This document shows positions 12,908-24,299 of a stretch of 64,000 nt of DNA, piece after piece. Location: assembly GCA_022495995.1 (NCBI GenBank), contig JAFEMH010001307.1:432793-496792 (forward strand), read 5' to 3'. Position 1 is the first letter of the stretch, and each line of letters opens with the position of its first letter. The notes under the pieces are model-generated. The model did not search any database, was not told where the DNA came from, and saw nothing but the letters and a program-made list of their open reading frames with translations. Both the position numbers and the translations under genes were made by a program. Source of the DNA: Adenophora triphylla var. japonica (Eukaryota > Streptophyta > Magnoliopsida > Asterales > Campanulaceae).

Positions 12908-14502
12908 ATACTAGCGGTAGGGGCACAAAATATGGTTATAAAAAGTTAGATACAAAAATAATTCATTATGATTTCATTGATGAATTTAATTAGAGTGTGA
13001 CGGGTCTATAATCGACATAAATGATTTTGGATCCGGTTCTACCATTGACATTTTTTTAACACTTACACTGCCACTCTTTTACCACATACATAGACACTTT
13101 TTAAGCACATGCATACCTACTCAATAACGCATGAATTGACACAGACAAAACACAAATATTGTTATTCAACTAGTACTCAAATGTCTGTGCCAATGGCACG
13201 GGAATAGTATACATGGTGGTCAAGCGAAGAAAATATAAAGATAAACACCAATAAAATCTTCCCAATATCTCGAATTCATCAAAATAGAAAAGCAAACAAT
13301 CACACACTACAAACGTAATATAGAACTGAATAATAATTTTGAAAATATTTTTGTTACACAAATACAAATGGATATTTGACTAATTTTGCTAAAAAATCTT
13401 ACATCAACTTAAAAATAAATTCAGAATAACTATTTCAAGTCATTTCAATATACTCTCCAATTTTGTTGAATGACACACATGTGCTGCCCAAGGACATGGA
13501 CTTTACCATCACCTAAATCACTCAATTTTAAATCCCTGTGCAAACCGTACAACCATCATCCTCTATTTCCTCCTCTGCCACTTGTCATATCGAAAATAAC
13601 GCGATGCACCTACTGGGCTTCTATGGCCACAGGATGGCTACATACATGTTGGCAGCTACCTAATTGCTCCCTAAATCAAACCCTTATAATCGAGGACCCA
13701 CTAATCACATAACTCCCGACGGTGTCCAAGCACATTGGAGCATGAGTGCCCCTTCAACGGACCTCATATTGTAGTTTCCCTAAAAACTAACATTTTAGCT
13801 AGTAGATCACGTAACTATCCGAGCATCCACCATAAATTACCCCACCATCTGCAGTTAACATTATAATGAAATCATGAAAAAGGTGGAACTCCCTTCGGAA
13901 GGCAGAAAAATTAGAATGATGAAATGAAATGCTAGATAACTTTATAATATTACAGAATTCTAAACATAATCAATAATTTAAGAAAATATAATTTTGATGA
14001 CACTTATTTCAATAAAAATATATCATCACACTAATCTAATAATATTACAGAATTCTAAACATAATCAATAATTATGTTCATTTAAAGGACACTCTACATT
14101 TAAGACTAAAATGCACAAAAATAATTAAATATCATTGTTATACTTAATCAATAAGTATTAAAAAAACTTAATTAGTTACACATATATGTTTATTCAAACG
14201 TATATTTTTTTGCCCTTACAAATAATTCAACAGTTATACACCAAACAATTAAACTTTAACCAAAAAGTTATAAAAAATTAAATATTTTTATATTATTTTA
14301 AAATTGTTATTAATTTATAAATATAAATATAATCAATAAATATTTTTAGAATTTCATGAACATAAATAATTATTCATAATATGATGGTCAAGATTCAATA
14401 TAATAAATGACAAAATATTTTGTGATGTTTATTTAAATTTAAATTATTATTCAAAATTCATTTAAATTGGCAACTAAAAAATTAGGGGGGAGACAATATT
14501 AG
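12908..14502. other. Intergenic, with a short direct repeat
   Basis: Mostly AT-rich. A direct repeat of about 33 bp containing ACAGAATTCTAAACATAATC occurs at 13946-13980 and 14038-14073. An 80-codon frame at 13470-13712 has no recognisable domain and is not called. Confidence 0.55.
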
Positions 14503-14504
14503 TA

Positions 14505-14738
14505 CTCCATCCCACCTTGAATTACAGAACTTACCTCATTTGATATCCCATTAAAACTTGAAAAAATAAAAACTGTAAAGGTTTTAATACTTAATAAACA
14601 ATAGGGCTCACTTGTCATATGCACAACAATTACCTCACTTTCTCTCTCTCTCCTACCTCATTATCCAAAATCACAACACCTTACACACTCTCTTAATTAT
14701 CGTGACATTTTTTGCAGTTTAAGGTGGATCGAAAGGAA
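14505..14738. mobile_element. Diverged Stowaway-like MITE
   Basis: Ends CTCCATCCCACCTTGAATTACAG and an inverted counterpart near 14710-14738, with TA at 14503-14504 and 14739-14740. An internal CTCTCTCTCTCCTACC stretch matches other Stowaway copies here. About 234 bp. Confidence 0.65.
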
Positions 14739-14740
14739 TA

Positions 14741-15566
14741 TTTGATTTGTTAACTATACACAATTTTATAGAGTAGTAGGTACTATGACGTTTTAATTTG
14801 TTTGTTTATTGATTTGATTAAATTGTTAACAATGGTGGTTTCTTGATACTACACAATTTTGGTATAAGCAAAATATAGTGAAAATTCATTCAATCTTCTA
14901 TTAAGGAGGGGATGAATAAATACAATAATTATTACGAGTAAGTAAACAAACAAAGAAAAATAGAAAATATATTTAAGATGAATAAATACAATAATTCTTG
15001 TATTGTGTTCAACTTTATTGAAAACACTTCCAAACGATTTTTTTTTTAAAAAAAGGCCCAATATATTTTTATAGTTTGTCAAATTAAATTACTATAATCA
15101 TCAAAAATTAAATATACTATGAAAAGTTGTAAAATAAAAAAAAAAATCATAAAAAACATGATATTAAATTATTATTGTCACTATATTTCTTATGTGTATA
15201 TACTACATTGATCAGAATTTGAATCAATTAATCAATGTCATGACACAATTGCTCTTAAATTTATCTTACTTTAAAAATAAATAACTTTTCAAAGTTATCA
15301 TTTATTTTATAGTTTCTTAAATTTTATTTTTATGAATTTTGAAAATATAATAGGATGGGTCATGATTAAAAAAATAAATTATTTTTAGGCACAATAATAG
15401 AAAAAACTAAAAGAAAGTATGTGACAATTTTTTTCATTTTCCATTTGTTTGTCAATTGAATTTTAGTGAATATGCCTATATATGATTTTGTTCTTTTTTT
15501 TTTCTTTATTTCATAAAATAAAATTATTGATATAATTAAAAATTTGAAACCAAAATGCATAACACT
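14741..15566. other. AT-rich intergenic DNA
   Basis: Long AT-rich stretch; small open frames are low-complexity and unsupported. Confidence 0.55.
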
Positions 15567-15691
15567 TACTCCCTCCGTCCCCCGAAGAGTGTCACCCTTT
15601 TAGGGGTGGCACGCAAATTAAGGAAAAAAGGGGGAAGAAAAAATGTTGTGAGTGTAATTTGAAAATAGGAGAAAGAATTAGTGGAGGAAAT

Positions 15692-18160
15692 TGTGACGAC
15701 CCCAACCCTAGGCACAAATTTTAATATCATATTATGTGCTTTTAATATTTATGTTAACTTTATGTGTCCATTTATGTCTTTAAATTCTTAATTTAAGATA
15801 AATTGGATGAGAAGTAAATTTAGAATCTTTTAAGAATTCATTGGGTATTAAATGAAGAACCATGGGGATAATAAAAATAGAAAATAGATAAATAGTAAGA
15901 GGAGATTAAAATGGGTAGAATAAATATTTAAAGGGAAGGGTAAATTTTAAATTGGTGAAAGCCTTAGATATTTTTCCATGGGAGGCCAAAAGTCTTACTC
16001 TCCCTAATCCCTCCATGTGTCACCTCCCCTCTTACCCTCCTTATCCTCCCTCCTTCCTCCTTACTCCTTCATTCTTCATACTTCTCTTCCCCTAGCAAAA
16101 CCATGGAAAGCCTCCATTGAAGCTCCCCTTCCAAGTCATATAGCTAGCTCATTTCTCAACCATTTTCAAATTCAAGAGCATTTTTGAGGTTGGGACAACT
16201 AGAGGAATCAATCAAGCTAAGAAGATCAACATTTCATTCTAAAAAACCTAAAGTGAGTTGTTATGATTTCCTTTCTCCTAAATGTTCATAACTCTTGAAT
16301 GTTATTCTTGTTCTTATGAAGTTTGTTTCATGCTTTGGAAACCTTATATGAGTTGGATGATTGGTAAATGGAAAAGGTTGAGGTTAATATTCATGGAAGA
16401 TAATCTAGAGGTTATGAAATGGGTGGAATTTGTTGTGATAGATAACCTAGGTTTACTTCTTTATGGGTTTACATGATTTATGATGATCCTTATAAGCTAG
16501 GAAATCCTCTTGGTGTTCTTGAAATTAGGGTAGATAAAAAGAAAAAGGAATTGAAGCTAAGTAGAAAGAGCTAGAAATTGGATGTGCTGGAAATCGCCTT
16601 GGGCGGTCGCCCATGGGGGCTTGAGCGGCCGCCTATGAGGCCAGTTACAATTCCCTTCCTTGAAAACCCTCTTGGGCGGTCGCCCAAGAGGTGGTGAGCG
16701 GTCGCCCAAGAGGGCAGCAGCTTGAGTTCCTTTGAAAACCACTTGGGCGGTCGCCCAAGTGGCATGGGCGGTCGCCCATAGCACCAGAACCTCCCCAGTC
16801 TTCTTTCTTGCTGATTTTTACTAGTAACCCCTTGGAATGATCCCTAACCATGATAAGGTAGTAGAAGCTAATTCAACTCAGATATGAATTAATCCTCTTT
16901 AACTAGATTAAAGTAGAGCTTTTGAGCCACTTAAGTAATGTAACTCCAACTCGATAAATTTAGCATAAATCCCTATAGAGACCTTGTAATACAGAATATT
17001 GTCCGAAAATTGGTTATTAAGCTTGATTCGTACTTCACCAATGTGGTTCGAACTTGGGAAGTAGATCATGAACTCTTATTGAGGTTATCCGAGGTTGTGT
17101 AATGATTTCGTAGGAATTGTTTATGATATGTTGTTATATTGCTCATCCCCCTTGTGGATTATTTAGCATGTTATTATATTGTATCCCAAGTGTGGATCAT
17201 CCGGTTGTATTGTTACCTCATTTGATTACATATTCATTGATTATGTTATGCATAGTATATTACTTAAATGTTGCACTATGATGTTGGTTGAGCATGAGTA
17301 TATTTTACCATGTGGCTATGTTGCTTATCCCCTTTGTGGATTATATTTTAAGTAATTATTATGTGCTTGATAATGTGTTTAATCAGCTGATATTGGGGGT
17401 ATAACTTAATACAATCAATTATGGAAGTGTGACCTAATGTGATCGGATTATGTTATACCTGTGACCGTCTCCTCCTGTGGCCACAGATTGGGGTTATAGC
17501 ATCTGTATTGAGCCAAAAGCCTTACAGAGTTGCTACTATCTTATTTGATTCCCTGAAAAATGGGTCTTATAAGATGTGAGTATTGCTTAAGCAGCTCACC
17601 TAAGATTGGAATATTATATCCAATGTTGTACGACTATTGTTCAGACGGGAAAAGGTAAACCAAGGTAATGTAAGGTGTTTACAGCTTTTCCAATGTGTTA
17701 TATGTAACTTGTTGTGTGTTGCATCTTATATGGCATATTGCTGCATTCATAATAGCTTGCTGAGATTTATTCTCACCCCTCTCCCTTTAAATGTTTTAGA
17801 TCCCGAGACAGGTGGACCGATCAAGTAAGGGCGGAAAGGAGTTTAGAGGTGGTATTTTGGGAATTGTCGGGTTATGTATAGGTTGGTGTAGAAAGTGTAT
17901 GTTGGCATAATTCTTTTAAAGGGTTTGTATTCATAAACTTTAATTCTATTTTATATTCGATATCTTTTTGTAACTAAAACCGTTTATTACTTTCAAGGTT
18001 GGTCAACTCTTCCTCCAATGTGGAAAGGAGTAGAGTTATTTTGAAATGGTTGTGTTTATGTTAGAAAGTTAAATCAAGTTTTTAAAGTTTAGGATATTTG
18101 GGTTAGTTTGAGGACGCTCCAGCTCGGGACACGTGTAGGTTCCGGGTCGGGATCCTCACA
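15692..18160. mobile_element. Solo LTR (2.47 kb), probably Ty3/Gypsy type
   Basis: Starts TGTGACGACCCCAACCC and ends, in reverse complement, TGTGAGGATCCCGACCC: TG...CA ends with about 17-bp imperfect inverted termini. An exact 5-bp target duplication GAAAT lies at 15687-15691 and 18161-18165. There are no gag or pol motifs and no second LTR. TGTGACGACC-like ends and LTRs of 2 kb or more are common in plant Gypsy families, so I call a solo LTR. An unrecognised 2.5-kb non-coding element cannot be excluded. It carries the paired GCGGTCGC motifs at 16603-16775. Confidence 0.7.
16603..16775. repeat. Three pairs of GCGGTCGC octamers
   Basis: Octamers start at 16603/16625, 16676/16698 and 16747/16768, that is pairs with offsets 22, 22 and 21 bp and pair-to-pair steps of about 72 bp. 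Most are embedded in the inverted repeat CTTGGGCG-gt-CGCCCAAG. Strongly CpG-rich in an AT-rich element. Confidence 0.85.
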
Positions 18161-18345
18161 GAAATAGTGAATTTAAAAAGTGTTGTGAGTGTAGAGGAGA
18201 GAGAATTAGTGGAGGAAATAGTGGATGGGATAATAGAATATTAATAAAATATTTCCTTTTTAGGAAAGATGACACTTCAAACGGGACGTCATTTTGGGTA
18301 AAAAGTGACACTTGGAGTCGGACGGAGGGAGTACACAACAATCTA

Positions 18346-18620
18346 CTCCCTCCGTCCCATACCTACGTGCACACTTTCCATTTTGGGCGTCCCAAACCTA
18401 CGTGCACATTTTCTAAAATGGAAAGGAATCTTTATTATTTCCTCCACTCATTCTCTCTCCTACATTATTTTAATACTCACAACACCATTATAATTTACTA
18501 TTCCCTCCACTCATTCTCTCTCCTATTTTATTTTCACACTCACAACACTTTCAATATAATACTCTCTCCTTAATTTACGTGAAAAGTCAAACTAGACACC
18601 TAGGTATGGGACGGAGGGAG
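18346..18620. mobile_element. Stowaway MITE
   Basis: 275 bp with ends CTCCCTCCGTCCCATACCTA and the inverse TAGGTATGGGACGGAGGGAG, TA at 18344-18345 and 18621-18622. It sits only 14 bp from the previous MITE. Confidence 0.9.
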
Positions 18621-18622
18621 TA

Positions 18623-20691
18623 TATTACAATAGGGAAGGGAAGTAACCGCCGAGACAAAGAGCGGCTAAGATTGATTCTCAAAAACTCCATCCGACGGCC
18701 TAAATTCTTACTCCCTCAACCGCCTGATAACTTCCCAACTTCTCTTCCCAAACCGTATTTAAACTTCCCACCCTTATGTTGGTTAAATAAAAAAACTTCC
18801 TACCCTTTTTAAAAGAAAAATTATTTTCTCCACCTCTCTTCAACTTCCAACGCCATAAACTCTCTTCCTTTATTAAAGAGACCCAAGACAGGTTATTCTC
18901 CCTGCACCAATAACTCTTGTAGTGGTTTATATATATATTTTTTATGGGTATTTCATGCTTCTCTCTTGGGTTTAGTTGAAAATAGGTACAATTGTTAATC
19001 TTGCCTTCATGTTCTCATGTTTTCTTGCATGGAAAGTACTAATAACTCACGCTCCCACTCTCAACAATTATCTCCTCGCCAACTCTCACTCAACCGGTGC
19101 AGTTTCTTCTTCTTCTATATTTTAGTTTCCTTACATGTAAACCCTCTTCATTTCTTCCTCTATTCAATATTCGATTGTGCTTTTGGATAATCAATACAAT
19201 TGACAAAATATCGATTGGGTTTTATTATCCAAATATTTATTTTGGGACCTGTCAGTTTTAATTTGTTTATCCCAAAAATGACATTTGGGAACAGAGAGTA
19301 CTAATTGTTTTATTGATTGCCGGTAATGCAGTAAGTCATTTTATGTGATCATCAATAATCACTTCTTCATAAGCGACTACAAGTAAATCTCCAATTCACT
19401 CCATCCGCATCCGTCGGAATTAATCTTCATAATTGAGGGGATCAAGGAGATCTCTATTAATTTTTGGAATCAGTCTATGAATTAAGCAGTTTTTTCAATC
19501 AACTCTATTTAGCCGTATTGAGTTTTGAATTTTAGGAACAGAGAGTACAAATTATTTTATTTTATTTTAAGTTGACCGACGGCTTATTGGACGGGGAGGA
19601 TTTTGGAATTAATCTCGATGGTGGGAGTGGGTACTGTCGTGGGGTGGTGGACGTCCATGATCGTTGTAAGCATTTGATGGGTACACATTAATTTTCACCG
19701 TGATTTGAAACGGTTGCAGGAGATAGGAAAGGTTTTTTTAGGGGGGGATGAGGGGCATTTAGAGTGTCTTTTTGGCTGAGAAACAATTTCTTGAACTTAG
19801 TAGGATGGGGTTCAGCTTTGGGATGTTAGATTGATAAAAGGAAAATTGGGTTTTTAATAACAATTGGTTTGTTGTTGTGATTGTTGTGAAGGGAGTTTGA
19901 ACAGAGGTGGCGGTTGATACATCAAAACCTTTTTTAATACAGGGAGATAATGATTGAAATTGAATTTCTTTCCCGTTCCAAAATGAGTTATCAAAATTCT
20001 TAAAATTTTCTCACGATTAGATCAAATTTGTATTTTCTTTTGTTTGTTCATTTCAGGACAGAGGTAGTAAATAAATTAGGAGGAACAAGTTATTTTTTGG
20101 GGTTTACTACGGCCATGGAAAAGGAGAGAGAGATGTGATGATTTTGTAGTTATAATTTAGTTGTTGTATCAATCACTTGAATGACAGAAGCTTAATGTAG
20201 GAAAGACACTTTTTTTGTGCAACATCCGAAATAAGGAAAAAAAAAAAAGAATGGACTCTCCGAATGGGGATGGAGGGTACCATATATCATTTTATGTTTT
20301 TACAATTTGTTGATGAAGATACTTGAAGTCGAGATGGATGGACTCCCATATAATTCCAATAAGAAAGCGAAGAGGTGACTTTCCGTTATATTTTATTTGA
20401 TCATGGTTTGTTGTTATGGTGATATATGTGTTTGAGATATATAAATGTTTATCTTTCTGCTTTGAATTCTTAATGTTTTGTTAACAATTTTTTTTTACTA
20501 TTTAAACAGTATATATTTGCAAAACTAAATATTAATTTAGAAAGTGGACATCTCTAATTCTCTATCATTAAATTACATAAAAATAAACATTTTTTGAACG
20601 TCCCCTAAATAATATATGACCAAGTTGATTTTAAGAATTAAAGCAAAGAAATTTAATTGAAAATGATTCTATATAGTGCACATATATATAT
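18623..20691. other. Intergenic, no gene identified
   Basis: Mixed composition with CTTCTTCTTC-type pyrimidine tracts near 18830-19160 that resemble untranslated leader, but no supported ORF follows. The phrase GGAACAGAGAGTAC occurs twice (about 19288 and 19538), followed by similar AT-rich sequence. Nothing else recognised. Confidence 0.5.
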
Positions 20692-20693
20692 TA

Positions 20694-20936
20694 CTTCCTC
20701 TTTACCCGAACAAATGTTAATATTCAAAAAAATACTTAGTTTTATTTTTAAAAATATTTCCTAAATATTTTTTCATAAAGTTTTTTATTAGTTATTTATA
20801 CGTGTAAAACTAAATATTTATAAAGTCAACAACAAGAATATATTTACATCCTCACCATTAAATTATTTATAAAGAGTGAGAATTTTTAGAATATTTCTCA
20901 AAATGAAATTTGGACATTTATTTAGAATGAAGGAAG
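20694..20936. mobile_element. Diverged Stowaway-like MITE
   Basis: Ends CTTCCTCTTTACCCGAACAAATG and the inverted CATTTATTTAGAATGAAGGAAG, flanked by TA. About 243 bp, more decayed than the other copies. Confidence 0.6.
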
Positions 20937-21444
20937 TAATTTTTTAAATTAAATTTAAGATAATTTTGCTGCTAAGTACTAGTATTATTTTTTTTTCATA
21001 TTTTGCTATTTTATATTAAAATTAAAGTTTGAAGGTGACTAATAATAGTATTTATAGTTATTTTATTAAAAAATAATCTTTAAAAAAATAATTCAGTCAT
21101 TAGAGGAAGTATTTGTTTATTTTATTTTTTTATTGAATAGAGGACAAGAAGAAAAAAGACAGATGGCTTGAAATAGTCAGGTCAGAACACAAAAATGCAC
21201 GCAACAACATGATCTCATCGCCCTACCCGATAGCCGATAGCGATACTTTCTTGTCACTTGAGTCTAGTTTAATTGAATTTTATAAATTGTATGCAGTGAT
21301 AAGTATGCAAAGGTTGCTAAGTTGTCGTTCAAAAGCGACGCGTCATTTCTTCGCCCGGGGATGGTGTCAAATATGCAAGGGTTCCCGCATTGCGGACGAG
21401 TGCGAGTAAAGAAGCTAGTCCATGATAGGTGTAAGGATAGTGGG

Positions 21445-22692
21445 ATGCGCTTTGAAACTTGAAACATTGGATCCTTGACAGGGAGATCAGTAGAGGTGGT
21501 GGAAGTTATGAGGAGGAGGAAGATTAACATAATGTGTCTACAGGAAACTAAGTGGGTTGGAGAGAAAGCAAAAGAAATATCGCCTTGAGATTTTAAGCTT
21601 TGATACTCAGGAAAGGATAAGGGTAGAAATGGAGTGGGTATCATTATTGATAAGGAGTATATTAATGATGTGGTGGAAGTGTACAAGAAGAGTGATCGAA
21701 TTATGGGCATTAAACTGGCGATACGTGATGAGATTATAACTATTATTTCCGCCTATGCACCACAAGTAGGGTTGGATGCATCTATTAAACAAGTGTTCTG
21801 GGAAGATTTGGAGGAGGTAGTGCAACGAGTACCTAGTGGTGAGAAATTAGTGATTGGTGGTGATCTGAACGGGCATGTGGGGTCTAGTCGACATGGCTTT
21901 GAGAGCATACATGGAGGTTTTGATTTTGCGGAAAGGAATGAAGCAGAAAATAGTATCATGGACTTTGCGTTGGCATATGACTTAAGTATAATGAACACTT
22001 GGTTCAAGAAGAGATAATCTCACTTGGTGTCCTATAGGAGTGGAGGTAATGCGAGTCAGATTGACTTCTTCTTAGTAAGAAATGCTTGTAGAAAGAGTTA
22101 TACTGATTGCAAGGTTATTCCAGGTGAGAGCACAGCAACTCAACATAGACTGGTGGTACTTGATTTTCGAAGTAAGAGAATTTCGAGGAAGAGAAAATCA
22201 CAGGTAGACCCTAGAATCAAGTGATGGAGACTTCAAGGGAGAATCAACAGAAATTTGTAGCTAAGATGATCAATACCGGTATTTAATCGGATAATATGGA
22301 GGATATGAATATAAATTCGACTTGGACTAAGATGAAACATACCATAAAGGAGGTGGCGAAAGAAATCCTTGGAGAATCAAGAGGAAACGGGCCACCAAGT
22401 AAGAACACATCATGGTGGAACGAGGAAGTAAAACAAGCAATAAAGAGCAAGCGAGAATGCTACAAATTATTGGGGAAATGTAGGAGCGACGAGAACTATG
22501 AGAAGTATAAGAAAGCTAGAAGAGATGCTAAGAAAGCAGTAAAAGACGCAAGAGCAAAGGTGAATCAAAAACTTTATGATAAGTTGGATACAAAAGAAGG
22601 GGAAAAGGACATCTACAGAATCGCTCGTATGAGGGATAAGAGGACACGAGATATTGGGATGGTTAAATATGTAAAAGATGTAGATCAAAGAG
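21445..22692 (+). pseudogene. LINE endonuclease domain (5' part of LINE ORF), decayed
   Basis: APE-like endonuclease motifs appear in order: LQETKW near 21538, SAYAPQ near 21750, GGDLNGHVG near 21860, SQIDFFLV near 22056 and TQHRLVVLDF near 22137. These hold the expected catalytic Glu, Asp/Asn and His positions. A linker region (22296-22692) rich in Lys/Arg follows, with an SWWNEEV stretch. Stops interrupt the frame at 21460-21462, 21601-21603, about 22015 and 22222-22224; three of them replace Trp codons. Frames also slip near 21590, 22015 and 22235. The reading frame ends at the Copia-2 insertion. Products of this type are often annotated in plants as 'craniofacial development protein 2-like', but the source is a LINE. 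Confidence 0.85.
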
Positions 22693-22694
22693 AT

Positions 22695-23549
22695 TGTTGG
22701 ACTTTTGGTATGGCTTCTCAAGAACTTAACAGGAAAACTGACGGAGAATTTAATAGAGATTGAAAAAACTAGGAGACAAGTCGAGTCTTGTATTGAATAT
22801 AATCTCCGTAAGAGTTATTTGTCCCGCACAGGTGCTTACGGTTGAATAACAAAACTCTCGTAAGATAAAACGACTTTACTATTAGTTATAAGGAGCACTC
22901 TAATATAACTAATCTAACGAACAAATGATTGTTTAAAACTTTGGACTTAAAGAAAGAATGCAACAAGATGCCAATGATTTTACTTGGTTACACTAACTCA
23001 AGAAGGGTAGGAAAGGCTAGAAAGTCAGTATGAATGAATTGAAATTCGGAGGAAAAACTATATAAGGAGAGTCAAAAGGTTTTGTGTCTTTTCCATTGAA
23101 AAGATGCAACTTTTCGAACAGCAGTGAAGGGCACGACTCGTGCCCTTTGGCACGAGTCGTGCTCACGACTCGTTCTCAAGCCACAACTCGTTCTGATCAG
23201 AATTTGAGCCAAAGTCCATTAAGGTCCATTCGTGCTCACGACTCGTGCTCAGAGTCCCCACTCGTTCTGATCACCAGAGTGCACAATTTCATCAGTCAAA
23301 ACACAGTTTAACTCCAATTAAATCCAAACGATCTAGTTGACCCTTTTAACCAACTCTCGTTAAATCACAAAACTTTGTCATTAATTTCTCATTCACCCGA
23401 AAATGGTTTTGAGACAATAAATGAGTTTCATAATCTACACTTAATGTAGAATACATTTTGTAACTTGCTTCGTTAACTATTTAACGAATTTCGTTAGGAA
23501 GTTAGGTCAACGTTAAGTCAAACTTAACTTTCGTTACCCATTTTCAACA
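22695..23549 (-). repeat. 3' LTR of Copia-2
   Basis: 855 bp, TGTTGG...CAACA on the plus strand with a 5-bp TGTTG/CAACA inverted terminus. Internal to it lies the plus-strand block ATCCCCCACAT (from 23550), which is the complement of a GTGGGGGAT polypurine tract in element sense. Confidence 0.92.
23131..23162. repeat. Perfect 14-bp stem, 4-base loop in the Copia-2 LTR
   Basis: GCACGACTCGTGCC, loop CTTT, then the exact reverse complement. ACTCGT words recur several times over the next 120 bp. The other LTR has C-to-T changes that break two stem pairs. The role is unknown; it could be a promoter or RNA structure. Confidence 0.8.
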
Positions 23550-24089
23550 ATCCCCCACATGAATGACAATTAATGCATGAATGCAATTTCGTCCAAAGTT
23601 TCGGCGAACTATTATTACATCGGGATAGATAGCTTGTGGCCTTGAATCCTCCCTAGTGAAATATTATCGGATATACTAGCCATTTGGTAGCGAGTCGCTT
23701 TGAACCAGTGACTGTCGAATGTATATCAAGACAATAATACTCACATAATAACAGCTCTAACAATTGTTGTTCTCACGTTTTGTCCATTTCGGCCCTGGAC
23801 CGTATCTCATTCATAAGCGTTCATTTAGAGGCGGCCTAATTACCTCTCGCTCATATAGGTGATTCTCACTATAAGGAGTATCATGCACTACTCCACCCGT
23901 AGGTATAGAAATCATTAAAAGTTTTTTCAACTTATCCTTACCACTGCTGCATGTGCTTGTACTTGGATATTTTGGGAATGAGTATTCAACATCTCCAGGT
24001 TAATAAACCGAGTTGTTGTTTCCAAGTAACTCTACTAGAACTTATAACTTGGTTGTCTCATTGAACCAAGGGCCTGGGATCTCTATTTC

Positions 24090-24267
24090 TCAAGATTGAG
24101 TGTCCGCTATAAGTCCTTTTGTTGTGGATTTTAAACCCATTCCCCTTAACAGTTTATACAGTTGATCTCGATTTATACCTTTGGTAAACGGATCCGCTAA
24201 GTTATCACATGATTTTACATAATCAATAGTGATAACGCCATTTTTGATCAACTGTCTAATGGTATTG

Positions 24268-24299
<32 letters not shown>

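Larger units (their letters stand above)
15569..18331. mobile_element. Stowaway MITE interrupted by a solo LTR
   Basis: The left part (15569-15691) starts CTCCCTCCGTCCCCCGAAGAG and the right part (18166-18331) ends GGAGTCGGACGGAGGGAG, with TA on both outer flanks. Without the 15692-18160 insert and one copy of GAAAT, the parts make a MITE of about 289 bp, in line with its relatives. The MITE therefore predates the LTR insertion. Confidence 0.85.

Noticed and set aside
16557..16851. Three overlapping minus-strand frames with GDRP-type repeats
   Set aside because: Caused by the repeated GGGCGGTCGCCC motif in the LTR; no domain or start context.
18156..18573. Several 60-70 codon frames
   Set aside because: Translations of Stowaway MITE termini and pyrimidine tracts.
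21209..21409. 66-codon frame before the LINE endonuclease
   Set aside because: Not in frame with the endonuclease motifs and lacks recognisable features.
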